Of a stretch of 64,000 bases of DNA, positions 45,832 to 58,144 are shown one piece after another. Position 1 is the stretch's first letter. Each line of letters begins with the position of its first letter. Made by a program: the position numbers and the translations under genes. Source of the DNA: Apricaphanius iberus (taxonomy: Eukaryota > Chordata > Actinopteri > Cyprinodontiformes > Aphaniidae). The stretch lies in NCBI GenBank assembly GCA_028564705.1, contig JAPXFQ010002398.1, positions 992,001 to 1,056,000 of the forward strand, in the 5' to 3' direction. The notes under the pieces are model-generated. The model had not been told where the DNA came from. It did not search any database and saw only the letters and a list, made by a program, of their open reading frames with translations.

Positions 45832-46274
45832 CGCTGCCTTCAGACCGTAGGCTTTGTCAATGTCAGGCAACGCTCATAAAGTGACTAATTCGACGCATAT
45901 ACACAGTAGATACATTTTTAAGCTGAAGCTCAAAAAACTCATAGGCAGGCCTTTCTCTGCTGGATGCTTTAAATACTCGTGGATCGTGGATGTCTAGGCA
46001 GCGTCGATGTCGGGCAACGGCATTACAGTGAGTCGCTCTGATTGGTTGCCGTGCTGCGTCAAGAGCGTTAGGACCGTCAAAAGTTCAACTAGCTGAACTT
46101 CTGCATTGCTGGCGTTATGGGATGTGAAGCTTGATACGCAGGAAAAGCTTGAAAAGTTGATGGAACCAACGCTCACAAAGCGCCACAGAGACTGCAACGC
46201 TCCTCCAAAGGCCTCCACCATAGACTCAACATGTAATTACTGATGCTGACAAAGCCTGTGGTCTGAACGCAGTT
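45832..46274. mobile_element. Harbinger-like MITE, copy B (complete)
   Basis: TTA on both flanks (45829-45831, 46275-46277). Left end CGCTGCCTTCAGACCGTAGG; right end, complemented, AACTGCGTTCAGACCACAGG; both continue with CTTTGTCA. 443 bp, no coding capacity. The inner block CACTACAGTGAGTCGCTCTG-like (CATTACAGTGAGTCGCTCTG here), followed by ATTGGTTG, occurs in reverse orientation in the Harbinger element at 35059-35811. Confidence 0.85.
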
Positions 46275-46277
46275 TTA

Positions 46278-49200
46278 GTCGTCAACAAGGATGCAACAGG
46301 TGAAACTCAAGCTACTATTTGAACACTAAAACTAACAGCCAATTTAGCATATTCACTCAAAATAAATGATGTGATTTTGTCTTTCTGAAGAATTCATAAC
46401 AAACAAGTATATTACATAATCGATTTTAAATCAATTCTAAATCTTCAGAATTGGAACTTAGTCTATTATTGAAATCTGAACAAAAAGACGAACTCTAAAA
46501 GTAAAGAAAAATTTTTTGGTAATGAAAAAAATTATAAAGAGAACTTGAAACAAAACTGTTCACAAAACTACTTAAAGTTAATTAAATGTAATGAGAACAT
46601 TTGCTTAGTTTGCAATAGTATAAAGTCTACAAGGATTATTGGTCTAGGTAACTCCCTGCTCTATTGTCTGCAGAAAGAGATGCAATCATGTCTTGTTATG
46701 GAGTTGGTTGCACAAATCATTTTGATTAACAATAAGAAAACAGGCAAGTTCTAAAAAATTCCATCAACTTGCTCCCCCTTTCAAGGCAATAAAAGGACAA
46801 CTTTGGATAGCAAGTTATTAGAAGAAGTGAATGGAATGATGATTAAACATGCAGCAGTATACAGCAATCACTTCAGATCAGGTAAGCTTTGGCTAACAAG
46901 GCTACATCGTTAACCAACACTGCAACTGCAAGAGAAATGCAAATAATATCAATGAAGAGGCCCAACCGCGGACTGGAGTTCAAAATTAGCATTAGATATA
47001 AACTCTTTTTGCACTGCATCTGCTACAAGCTTGTCCCTGTCAAATGAATAAATAACAAAATAAATAAATGGGAACCGGAGCTGTATAAAGGGGTAGTGTA
47101 GATTGTGTGCCCATCCGCTGTGTTAATATACATCTAATTGTCTGTGTTGCAACAGTCCTTCCACTCCTAGCAGTAACCAAGCTAAGGTTAGGGAGAAAGT
47201 GACAGAGTCCAATTTGGGATTGAATATGTTCAAAACTGATCAAAAGCATAATTGTACTCATGATAGCCTGGATTTTGTTTTCTAGTGTCGCCAGTCAGTT
47301 TCAGCGTTTTTACAGAACTGTAGAATCTGCATTTATTATTGGGCTGTTATTGTGTTTACTGAACTTTTGAATGTGATTCTGCCATATATCAATTACAGTA
47401 GCCTGATATGTGTGGTTGTTCATCTTCCCCAAGTCAAGACATTTTTTAAAATCATTTTCTAAGATTTTGTTACACGTTTCTTATTTTTTTCAGTTTTGCC
47501 ATTTGTATGTAACACTCGTTAAAAAGGAATAAATCTAAACTGACACTAAGCATTCTTTAAAAAAACTAAAACTAATCTAACTAATAAATTGTAGACACTT
47601 ATTAAAATATTAGAATATGAAATACCTAGGCATAATGCTACTCGACGTTGAACTGACACTGCAAAATAGCAGCATTTATTTTCCATGATGATTGATAATT
47701 GGCTGTACCACAGTAGAGACAAGGAGTGGAGACATGGAAGACATGGAATATCGTGGATGTTAGCTGTGGTAGTGTTAAGATGATTTTGATGTTATATATT
47801 AATGCATATGTATGTACTTATAAGCATTTTTTGTGGGGGTTGGACCATTGGTGGATTTCGGCCTTTTGCATTTTTTGTTCTTAACCCCCATGTACTGTAA
47901 TGCTGTTTAAGGGGGGAGCATAATAAACGTTGAAATGCATTTTAAAAACTGGAGCGCGGAAACATCCATCCATCCATTATAGAGGCCTTGTATATCTATG
48001 ATATACAAGATGTTCTGCCTCTCTTGCTATGTTTCTTTATTTTTAATTTAGGGTATGAGGAAAATCCTGGAACCAGAAGTGGGGTTCAAAAATACATTAA
48101 AAAAAATAATAAAAAAAATCAAATAGAGGTTCGTTTTGGGAAATCACAGACCTCTTTGTGACAAATTAACCATTGTCCTGCAGAAATATTGTTCAGCTCA
48201 AGGAGCTGAGTGATCATTTTGTTTGTACGTTTTTCTTTATCAAACCCTCTATTGATAATGATTTTTAAAACTCATGCAGTGAGAATTTCATTCCTGAGAA
48301 GTTCATTCAACGATGAGAGAACATCCCGCATTTATAAATAAATCCCTGAAAGGTGTTACAACCTGTTCTTGGCAAGTTACAAGGGAATTGTTCATTCCTC
48401 TTTAATCATCTTGTAAAATCCATAATTTGATAATAGGCAGCATTTGCATGCAGAAACAGGGAGAGTTTGCTATGTAGAAGACAGAATCCCCCACTGTGCT
48501 GCTGTTTTCCACATACACATTACTCAGGAAGTCATTGTTTGCTTTCTGCAATTAAGGCTCTAGACTTCTTGTTTTTGCGTTCACACAAATAGGTCCACAG
48601 GATCAAAGATATGGCTGACTTTGGTTCAGAATTTCCCCTTTCACCTCCCAGAGATTGACATATTTCATTTGTAAATTATAGACCAGGTATCTGTTAATGA
48701 CGTACATAATCCTTCCCTCAAAAAGAAAACAGCCATTTGAGGCTTCCATGTCGCACACAGGAGACCTGGTTATCATGTAGCTAAACAAAAAAAACCAAAA
48801 TCTATAATCTGCAAAAACAGTCTGAATTTCACTTGCAGGCTCTCATGAACAAGACCACCTCACAATGGTGGGAAATTTATTTTCCAGCGGGGGACATAAA
48901 TAGGTGGCATTAATCCTTAAACTGCTGCCTTGTGAGCATTAAGGAGAAAAAAAGAGTAGTATTTCATCTTATGACTGGTAATAGCTGTGAAATGGTAACT
49001 ACTTTTCAACAGAACAATGCATCATTGTGGAGTTTTAAGTATTTTCCCAACACTGACACGGCTTTAGAGTTCTCATCCTTCTCCCTCTGCGTTTTTCCCC
49101 TTTGAAAACGCCCATTTGTTGCTTCAGCCATTACTCTCTGAAATGTATGGCAGTCTCTGCTTGCATTTGCAGCACTTCTTTTTATTTTCTACAATAATCT

Positions 49201-52200
49201 TTTTGCCTATTAAAAAGAGTGTAGTCTTCTCTAGTAACATTTCTGAAGCTTGAATGAAACAGATTTTTTTAACCGTTTTTATAGATCATCCTCTTTATCT
49301 TACTTCAACACCCTTTCTACAGGATTTAAATCTGGGGACTGAGAGACCATGGAAGAACATTGATTCTGTGTTCAATTGGCGATAAGTTTTGAATCAGAAT
49401 CAGGCTGAAAGATAAACTCTGTATTAAGTTTCTGGTAGATTTCAATAGCATTTTATTTAAAAAAAAATGTACTTTGTATTTCAAGCAGTTCATGAAGTCA
49501 TGCACATAAAGTTGGTTCACATGGCCTTTAGAAACAAAATAGGCCCACAGCAACACAGCATTTCTATCATACTTAAAGGGGGAGTTCGTTTTTGGAATTG
49601 CGTGGTAGTGTAGTTTTATTATAGCCTGTAAATCACCCCGGAACAGAACAAATAAGTCCTTCTGAGATGTTCTGAACTCCAAGGAGAGTCGTGCCAACAT
49701 AACAAAACATGGCTAAATGAAGGAGTTTCAGGGCAAATAATGGCTTATTAGAGGCGAAAAACTCTCCTGCCCTGATTGACTCCCATTATATGGATACACA
49801 CTGATTGTGACTGGATATAACTTCTCCCCAGGGAATCCAAGTGTATCCAACCTTGTCTGGGTGAGTGAATGAACCAAATATGTGCTAATAAATAAGGTCC
49901 AGGTAAATAAAAACAACAAACTTACCCTTTTAACAGTCAGCATAAGATGTGTTCACAGAGAATTATACTTGCCAAAAAGGTCAGGTTTTGTCTTTTTTCC
50001 TGGCATGCCTCACAAGCAACATACAGATGTTTGTAATTGTCATTATGGGCAATTTTCTGACCTATATGCACTCATTGCTACGGTTCAAGAATAAGCTTTA
50101 GAGATTATTACTGAATAAAAGCTGTTTATCCAACCATGTATCTGTTTATACACCAACCTTTCTCACATGGAATGTCACAAATAGCTGATAATAATAATCT
50201 ATCTCTGTATAAAGCTTATTATTCAGTCTGCAGGCCTCTCAGCTATTGTCCCACCAGCTGCCAGTCAACACTTTCACACAGTGATTATAGTGTAAACACC
50301 AGCAGTGACCCAGTGACATGTGGCTCAGTCTCACAACATCAGAAAAACATTCAGTGACTTCAGCAGCAGACCAAAAAAACCCCCAAAAATGTCATCACAA
50401 CCAATCACAGTAGGATCCACCAGTCCGCAGAAACCTGAACGAAGCCTTGTAAGAAAATGGAGCAAAAACACAAAATATCGTCAAGGGGTGCAATAATCAG
50501 TGAACTCATATTTTTCTGTAAACAAATCAACAAAATTCATCCGTCTCAAACTTGTTTTAATAAAAACAATGACCCCAAGTGTCTGGGAGTCTGAGTTCCC
50601 ATCAACATCTGCGGAAGGTGGAAATTAGATGTCTGGGGTGAGCTGAACGGAAGGAAATGGTTGTCTATTTTCAGCCAAGGTTAGGTCTAAAATTACAATC
50701 AAAACAAATTTTACTAGCACATATTTTTTGAGAACCTATTCTATCTTTACTGGATTCTCCAGTGTCGCTGTTTTTTCATAAAATAATGAAATGCAGAGTG
50801 TCTTCACCATCCAAGTTCTGCAGAAACTGAAAGATTCCCACTCCCACCAGCCTTAGCAAGTCTTATCAATCCTGACATCAGTTTCCCACAATGCGTCCGC
50901 TGAGCACTACATTCCCGCTCTGTTTGCAGTTGTTTTGTAAATGCTGACACTGCTTGATGGAGGTTTCTGGGGGTTTTTTGCATGATCGTTTTTTTGCTTC
51001 CCACCCAGGTACTCTCAGAGGTGACACCTGCCATCCCATCATGTTTCTTCCCAGCCTGCTTCCCCCTTGTGATTCCTGCAGCATAACGGAAAAAAGCCTG
51101 AGGGTTTGGACTATTGTTTACCAACCAACCCCCATAACTCTACCCCTCTATGTACACATGGTTTGTGAGATATTTTTTTATTTTTTACATTTTCTTTAGT
51201 ACTAGTACTTTTGAGAAAAACCCTGCATGTGAAAATAATATTGCTGTTTGTGTGCAAACAAGCTTTTTCTGCTACCTGAAAAATACTTAGATTTCACTGT
51301 CTTGATTTAAGCGTGTCTAGTCACACCTTTGCATTTTACATAGCTTGTGCTTTAAAACACAATGTTTACCACCTGAAGGGGCCTGAAAAAAAAAAGATTA
51401 GGGTTTTTACATGATCCACTGTTGGCTGCAACACAAGACAGTTGATGATCTAATCTAGCAGATGCTATCATTTTTATGAACACGATTATCCTTCAAACTG
51501 CACCAATGCTGAGTTATTTTGCATAACTGAATGTCGTTAAACAGTTCAGCTGTGTAAATGTTTTGGTTATGTGTTGGTTTAGTGACAGAACAAAAATATT
51601 TATCTCAGCTGACGGAAGGGTTTATTTCCCCTTCCAGCATTACAGTGTTTGATACTTAATTTAAATTTACAATTTAATGCATGCTGTTGTTAGCACTGAT
51701 GTCCTACAACAAAAAATGTCCTGAGTTTGAATCATATAGGTTTATGTTTGAATCCCAACCAGAACCATTCTGTAAGAGTTAACATGTTTCCCTTGTGCAA
51801 GCAAGGGTTTTTCCCCCAGCTCCTCTCACAGTCACAAAAACATGAATGTTAGGTTTGATGGGTAAGAGCATAGGAGCATTTTTATTCGGGCATTTATATG
51901 AAGTAATCCATCATGTTAACCCAGCTACAGGATTTGATTCATGTGCAAAATTGTTAAATGTACTTGCAAAACCTTTCATATCTTTGGGATATGGCCACGG
52001 TGAACTCAAACTTTGATGCATTCTTTTGAGATTTCATATTATAGACCATGATTAGACAGGGCACAATGGTGAAGCTTAACATCATATTTTCCTCTAAAAA
52101 TCAGATTTTTTTTTTTTTTTCTGCATTTGGGCCTCTTTTGTCAGGTTCACCTTCCAACATAATGCCAGCGCTGCAACAAAATGGTTTTAATTAAAGTTTT

Positions 52201-53737
52201 TTTATTTGTTGGACATAATCCAGTCATCTTTACCAAAATCTAAATTGAGAATCGGTGGCAAGACTTAAAAATTCATCTGTACAGATGCTTTCCATTTAAC
52301 ATTTAAGTTCAAGAGACACGAATAGTTTTAAAAGGCAACAATTATGAAACAAAGTCAAAGAAAACATGTTTACACCACAAGTAACTTAAAATCTGCACAG
52401 AGAATTTTTTTTTTTTTATTGCACACTGTTTCAATCAAACTGGTCTAATCTGGGAAAGTAGGCAGAGTTTTTTTGGCGGATCCTGAAAATTAATCAGTGG
52501 TAATTGTTAATATTAGCTGAAACAATCTGAAGCCGAAACAAAATAAAAGGTTATACTAAAGCATCAGTGTAAAAATGGTAACACAACAATCAAACAATGA
52601 ATATTAAAAAGGAATTTCAAATGTTATTTTTATTTAATTCACATGTGTAAATCTAATGACGTTTGAATTCTAAAAATTATTAATAAAATAATTAGTTACC
52701 AACAAACTTGGCTACTTACCACATACAAATGTAAATAATACAAAAAAAATCTACATTGGATCAAAACAAAATCAAATGAAGTAATATTCACATTTTCATA
52801 AATTTTAACATCTGTATTGTCTGTTCAATTTCAGCATTTATGGGAGGCCCCAGATGGGTTTGTGGGGGCCCTAAGCAACTGCTTATTTTGCTTACGCCTT
52901 TGGTAACAAACATACCATAAACTGACCTAATCTTTTTAGAAATGCTTTATTGAGGCTCACAGGATGATTTTCCATCTTTGTTGTGGAACAGTAGATTGTA
53001 TCGTGTGGTGTTTTCAAAGATTTTCTTCTGCTGTAACTGAAAATAGTAATTTAAATAATACTAAGCATAGAAACCAGAATACTGCAAGTTATCTGGAGGA
53101 GATACTTTTTTTTCATCAACTATAGACTAAAATAGTGTTCAAAGCTTTTTATCCTTTTATAAATAATTTCTGATTTTTTGGTGCATTTCACAGTAAACAA
53201 GAAATAATCTAGTTTCTTGTTATCCACCTTCGGTGTTTAAAAAAGTGCCTGTTTAGTGTAATGTTTGTTGCAGTCCCCTCTAGGCCTTGATAACTGTGAG
53301 GACCGCTGCAGGGCAGATGACCTCCTGGTGTAGGTGAACTGGTCATTTTCTCCTTCGTTGTTTTCTCTACTCTGAGAATAAAGGCTCTCGCTGTGTGCGG
53401 ACGGCTCCAGTCGAGAACAACAAGGCGCCTGGCTCTGACACAGTTGAGCCGACGGCTGCGAGGGCCACACAGGCTAGCGGCCTTTCATCACAGCAATGTT
53501 CGGCCCTTTCCCTAATTGCTGAAAGCTGGCTGGAGTGAGGCGAGGATGGGGCCGTGGTTTTGGACTGTGAGGGTTTTTATTGAGCAGAGGGTCACAGCCA
53601 CTGGTGCTCATTAGAGAATGAACAGTGGCCAATCTTCCAGCTGCTGCAAGTCAGCACAGGGAATACAGTGTATTGCAGAGGCTGGTTTTCTCAACAAATT
53701 TTAACTTTCATTACATTACACTTACTTATGTTTTATG
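46278..53737. other. Long unassigned 5' flank stretch
   Basis: About 7.5 kb without a recognised gene or bounded transposon. T runs occur at 52109-52121 and 52405-52418. 50870-51110 and 53240-53690 are less AT-rich and free of recognised repeats. 47955-47980 has a short CATCCATCCATCC run. Confidence 0.5.
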
Positions 53738-54065
53738 CGAGTGTCAGGTGCGATGTGTGATAAAAGGGCTTCAGCAGGAATGAAAGAAAAGGTGTACAAG
53801 ACAGTAGTGAGTCCAGCGATACTGTATGATCTATGTATGATTTCCCGACCTTTTTCGTCTTGTGTACCCCAAGAGTCATTTTCGAAAACCACAATTAATC
53901 CCGTTAGTCAAACGTGTTGATGATTCTCCAGAATTAGAATGTACAACTGATTATGAAATGAAAATAATTTTGTATAATCTCCCTGACTTGAACGTTTATT
54001 GATGAAGCATTTTATTATTTTCTCTCCAAAGTTTTCCCTTCAAATTAAACATGGCAACATATGTA

Positions 54066-55172
54066 CAGACGTGGACAAAATTGTTGGTACCCTACATTAA
54101 ATAAAAGAAAAACTCATAATGGTCACAGAAATAACTTTAATCTGACAAAAGTAATAATAAATAAAAATTATATAAATGTTGACCAATGAAAGTTAGACAT
54201 TGCTTTTCATCCATGCTTCAACAGAATTATTTAAAAAATAAATGCATGAAAAAGGCCTGGACAAAAATGATGGTCCCACAACTTAATGTTTGGTTGCACA
54301 ACCTTTTGAGGCAATCACTGCAATCAAATGATTCCTGTAACTGTCAATGAGACTTCTGCACCTCTCAGCAGGTATTTTGGCCCACTCCTCATGAGCAAAC
54401 TGTTCTAGTTGTTTCCGGTTTGAAGGGCACCTTTTCCAGACAGCACGTTTCAGCTCCTTCCAAAGATGCTCAATAGGGGCTGTTTTTAGTGTGTTTTGGG
54501 TCATTTTCCTGTTGTAAGACCCGTGACATGCGACTGAGACCATGCTTTCTGACACTGGCCAGCACATTTCTCTCTAGAATCCCCTGATAGTCTTGAGATT
54601 TCATTGTACCCTGCACAGATTCAAGACACCCTGTGTCAGATGCAACAAATCAGCCCCAGAACATAACTGAGACATAACAGAAACATCTAGCTGCTTGGAG
54701 ATGGTCTTATAGCCTTTACAGTTAACATGCTTGTTTATGATTTTCTTTCTCATCTCCTGAGAAAACTCTTTCCTTTGCTTCCTCTGGTTTATATTGAGTG
54801 TGGTACACACCACGTCACCAAACAATACAGTGACTACCTGGAGTCCTATATATAGGCCCACTGAGTGATTACAGGATTGTAGACACCTGGGATGCTGATT
54901 AGTGGACATACCTTGGATTAACATGTCCCCTTGGTCACATTATTTTCATTCTTTTCTAGGGGTACCATCATTTTTGTCCAGGCCTGTTTCATGCATTAAT
55001 TTTTTAAATAATTCCGTTGAAGCATGGATGAAAAGCAATGTCTGACTTTCATTGGTCAACATTTATATAACTTTTATTTATTATTATTTTTGTCAGATTA
55101 AAGTTATTTCTGTGACCATTATGAGTTTTTCTTTTATTTAATGTAGGGTACCAACAATTTTGTCCACGTCTG
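54066..55172 (-). mobile_element. Tc1/mariner element with long IR/DR ends, internally deleted
   Basis: Ends CAGACGTGGACAAAATTGTTGG are mirrored at the right (written CAGACGTGGACAAAATTG plus TTGGTACCC), with TA on both flanks (54064-54065, 55173-55174). The inverted repeats are about 210 bp and each holds two copies of a GGACAAAAWTGWTGGT direct repeat (outer near 54072 and 55165, inner near 54261 and 54980). This is the IR/DR arrangement of Sleeping Beauty-type elements. The 1,107-bp length is short of the usual 1.6 kb. Confidence 0.88.
54283..54924 (-). pseudogene. Tc1 transposase remnant
   Basis: Two minus-strand pieces. 54924-54601: a helix-turn-helix start, RKEFSQEMRKKIINKHVN, then GYKTISKQLDV, jumping to GADLLHLTQGV, which is normally about 150 residues further on. 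54567-54283: PIEHLWKELKRAVWKRCPSN through to the C-terminus, containing the catalytic Glu of the DDE triad. The second Asp block (ENDPKHT-like) is visible in another frame near 54500. The first Asp region and most of the DNA-binding domain are deleted, so it is inactive. Confidence 0.82.
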
Positions 55173-56000
55173 TATATATACTGTATATGTTGCCATGAAT
55201 GTGAATAAGCAATCAGAAAATAAATTGTAAATACACTTTAAAAAGTAAATAAACCTCCTTATGTTGGGACTCTTTTGAATAAATGTCCATTAAACAGACA
55301 TTTAAACAAAACACTGAAAAAAATAACCATATTAGTTTTACTTTGTTTTCATCATTTAGGTTATCTTTAATAAGACACCTGAGCTTGGTTATCTTTGAGC
55401 TCTGGTAGATCTGGGGGCAGAGAGTTATCCAGGCTGTTCTCCACATCCAGTATCATCCTCTTCTGGGTTTATTATTCATTTGGGAATTTATTACGCATGA
55501 CACAACCCAGCCGGGTTTTCTGTTACCAGGGCACAAAATGTTGACGAATGCCTGACACGAATCATATGGGAAATGAAATACTAAATGTTTCAAAGCACCC
55601 ACTGTAATTTGCTCACGTACCACTAGGGGTACGTGTACCCTTGGTTGGGAATCTCTGATCTAAACTAGAGACTTTATCTAAAAGACAGAAAGCTGAAATT
55701 GAGTTTGAAGAACTCAAGATGTTGAGATTCTTGTTGAGGATATGATTAGGACATAATGCATCAGAGGGAAGCTTATGTTGGATGTTTTGGAGATAAAGTC
55801 AGAGATGACAGACTGAGATGGTTGGAGATGTTCAGAGGAGAAATTAGGATTATATTGGTAGGAGGATGCCGAGGTTCGAGCCACCAGGTAGGAGGCAGAC
55901 TTAAAAACCAAACAAAGAGACCTGTGGATGTGGTGAAAGACAACATGAAGTTAGTTGGTGACAGAAGATTCGCTGTGATGACCCTTTAAGGTAAAAGCCG

Positions 56001-57589
56001 AAAGAGGAAAGGAAAAAGTTTCATTTCTGATAGGACCCAAATGCAAGCAGAAGTAGAGAAAGCTGAAAAGTTTTTAACAATGAAAAATAGAGACTGACAG
56101 AGCTGTCACAAAGGGAACAGACCCGGAACCGATATAGGAGCAAGGAAAGACTCCAGCAAGGAACAACTGAAAACCAGGAGCTTTAAATGTAGAGGAACTA
56201 GGTGCAAAAACAGAACACAGGAAAAAATTGAGAAAGTAAAAGCAAAAGAATGACTTGATGGGGCAATATCTATAGAACATAAATGAACAAGAAAATAATC
56301 AAAATACAAACACAAAATAAACAAAAAACCTAAACTGCCAGAGATGGTGACGTTTTTAAAGTTTAACATTTAATTAATCTCTAACACTTTGCCTTGGCAT
56401 TTAGCTCACCATCTTTCTTTATGTTTACATTAAGAGAAGTGAAACAATAGGCTTCCAGACTAATGGGTGAAAGCTTGAGTGTATATCAGCTTGTTACTGT
56501 TGGACCAACTCCTGGTGTATTTGCGACCTGGCTTAGGTCATGGTTCCTGTAGTGATAAGATGAATTTAAGCTTGATAGTGCTCAAGAGTGGGGGAAAAAA
56601 TCTCAGGAAATTATAGTTTGTTCCATGGTTTTTGTGTGGTGCCTTTCAGAAGGAAGCCAAAGTTGATTTCACTGCAGAAATGTGAACAACAATGCAATAA
56701 CTCATACAGCAACGAGCTACTGGGGTTGTTTGCAGAATGCTGCCTTGATATTAAGTTAGATAGTTTATAAAGTAAATACATCCCTTCAGAGCTTTGATGT
56801 TAAAAACCCAAACAGGAAAATTAATAAATAATCATGGACATTTGTTCAAGGACCATCTGACCCAGAACAAAGGAAATGCTGGAGGTCAATTATAATTGAC
56901 CAAACACAGCTGAGGACTTCAAACTGAAGGAGCGAACCTGTGCAAACAGGAATTCATGATAGTTAACACACATAATGACAAACTAGCCTAAAAAAAGCTC
57001 ATTTACAAATGACACTCCTAGTTGCTGACAGCAAGTAACAGAACAAAAAGCTCTCTTCAACAACATCATTTATTTAGAGAATAATCTCTTTATTACCCTT
57101 TAAACAAAATTACCAACCAATTATCATTCTTGTGCTGCAGCAAAATAAAGCTGCTGTGTACGTTTTCAATGATGCCCCCAGGATGAATATAGTTGTGAAG
57201 CCAAATTATGTAAGTTTATCTTCTTAAAAAACAACACATGACAGGCTTATCCTTAACAGAGTTACAGGACAGACAGGATATACTGTACGAAGCCCCCCCT
57301 GCTTACCATTCTTCAGCGGGAGCCCTTTGTGATATGTCGCGTCAGATATGTTCAAACTCTCACTGGGCTTAATATCTGTCAGCATGTGTCTGCCTCAGAC
57401 TGAATACCAGCAGCGACTGCTGTGACAGGAATGTAAGGAACCCCAAACTTCTTCTCTTTGTCTTCTGGTAGTCAGACTCGTTGGACTGGTGGTTCTCCCT
57501 TAATCTCATAGTCTACCTTAAAGTACCTTAAAGCAAAACGTTAAGAATTTTGTTTGTGTGAAAGGAGTGAGCAACACTTGAGGTAAAAT
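56001..57589. other. Unassigned sequence, part possibly repetitive
   Basis: 56020-56345 is A-rich (GGACCCAAATGCAAGCAG; GAAAACCAGGAGC) and is reminiscent of a widespread fish interspersed repeat, but I cannot set boundaries or class. 57290-57430 is less AT-rich. No gene seen. Confidence 0.4.
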
Positions 57590-57790
57590 GCTGTGAGAAA
57601 AGTAATTGCCCCCTTCTAGGTTTTCATCTGTTCCTGATATTGTGTCGCATTTACAAGTTTCAGATTATCAAACAAATGTGAATATTATACAAAGAGATGA
57701 ACAAATACAAAGCACAACTTTCAAATGTACAGTTTTATTTCTTTGGATAAAACACCAACCTAGCCCTACAAGGGAAATAAATGCCTGTAG
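57590..57790. mobile_element. DNA transposon relic (AATTGCCCCCTT type)
   Basis: GAGAAAAGTAATTGCCCCCTT, split as GAGAAAAGTAATTG and CCCCCTT, followed by CAGATTATCAAACAAATGTG and ACAAAGAGATGAACAAATAC, resembles a widespread vertebrate DNA transposon end. Only one end seen. Confidence 0.45.
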
Positions 57791-57800
57791 TTACAGAAAA

Positions 57801-57826
57801 CTGGATGGATGGATGGATGGATGGAC
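57801..57826. repeat. (GGAT)n microsatellite
   Basis: About six GGAT units. Confidence 0.9.
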
Positions 57827-57925
57827 TCTTCCAGGTAAGACATTTTTGCCCAATATCCTTTAAATTTTTTGAATCATGAACTCTAACTTTAACTGAGGCA
57901 AATGAGGCATGCAGAGATTTTTGAT

Positions 57926-58144
57926 CAGGGTTGACAATCTGCAGTCCTCAAGGTCCTGAAGCTTTTAGATGTTTACATGTTGTGACACACCTGAATGAAA
58001 GGGACAAATTGCCTCCTCGTTGAGAAAGCAAGATCTTCACTTTCCTGCCAATGCCCTAAATCTTTGATTCAGGTGTGTTGAAGGAAAGATGCACCTAAAA
58101 GTTGCAGAACACGGGTTTTCTGAAGGACTGCAGTTTGAAACCTG
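57926..58144. mobile_element. hAT-like MITE related to the 763-965 element
   Basis: Left end CAGGGTTGACAATCTGCAGTC; right end, complemented, CAGGTTTCAAACTGCAGTCC (each about 20 bases). Inner TTTTAGATGTTTAC and TGATTCAGGTGTGTTGAAGG recall the 763-965 MITE. No clear target duplication. Non-coding. Confidence 0.6.

Larger units (their letters stand above)
53835..55655. mobile_element. hAT-like non-autonomous element, host of a Tc1 insertion
   Basis: Left end GTATGATTTCCCGACC followed by TTTTTCGTCTTGTGTACCCC. Right end, complemented, GAGATTCCCAACC followed by AAGGGTACACGTACCCC. Flanked by TGATCTAT (53827-53834) and TGATCTAA (55656-55663), 7 of 8 bases identical, within the LINE. Without the Tc1 it would be about 0.7 kb. 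No transposase. Confidence 0.72.
53738..56000 (+). mobile_element. LINE C-terminal fragment interrupted by nested elements
   Basis: The frame GAMCDKRASAGMKEKVYKTVV then SPAILYDL ends at 53834. It resumes at 55664 with sequence corresponding to LKMLRFLL and AYVGCFGDKVRDDRLRWLEMF, RPVDVVKDNMKLVGDR. This order (KR-MK-K-YKTVV-PA-LYG, then GDKV-D-RLRWFGH, then DVVKEDMK) matches the C-terminal end of a common fish LINE, probably RTE-like. The 1.8 kb between is a hAT-like element that itself contains a Tc1 element. No catalytic motifs retained. Confidence 0.75.

Noticed and set aside
53237..53470. 77-codon minus-strand frame in a GC-rich block
   Set aside because: Composition-driven; no recognisable protein.
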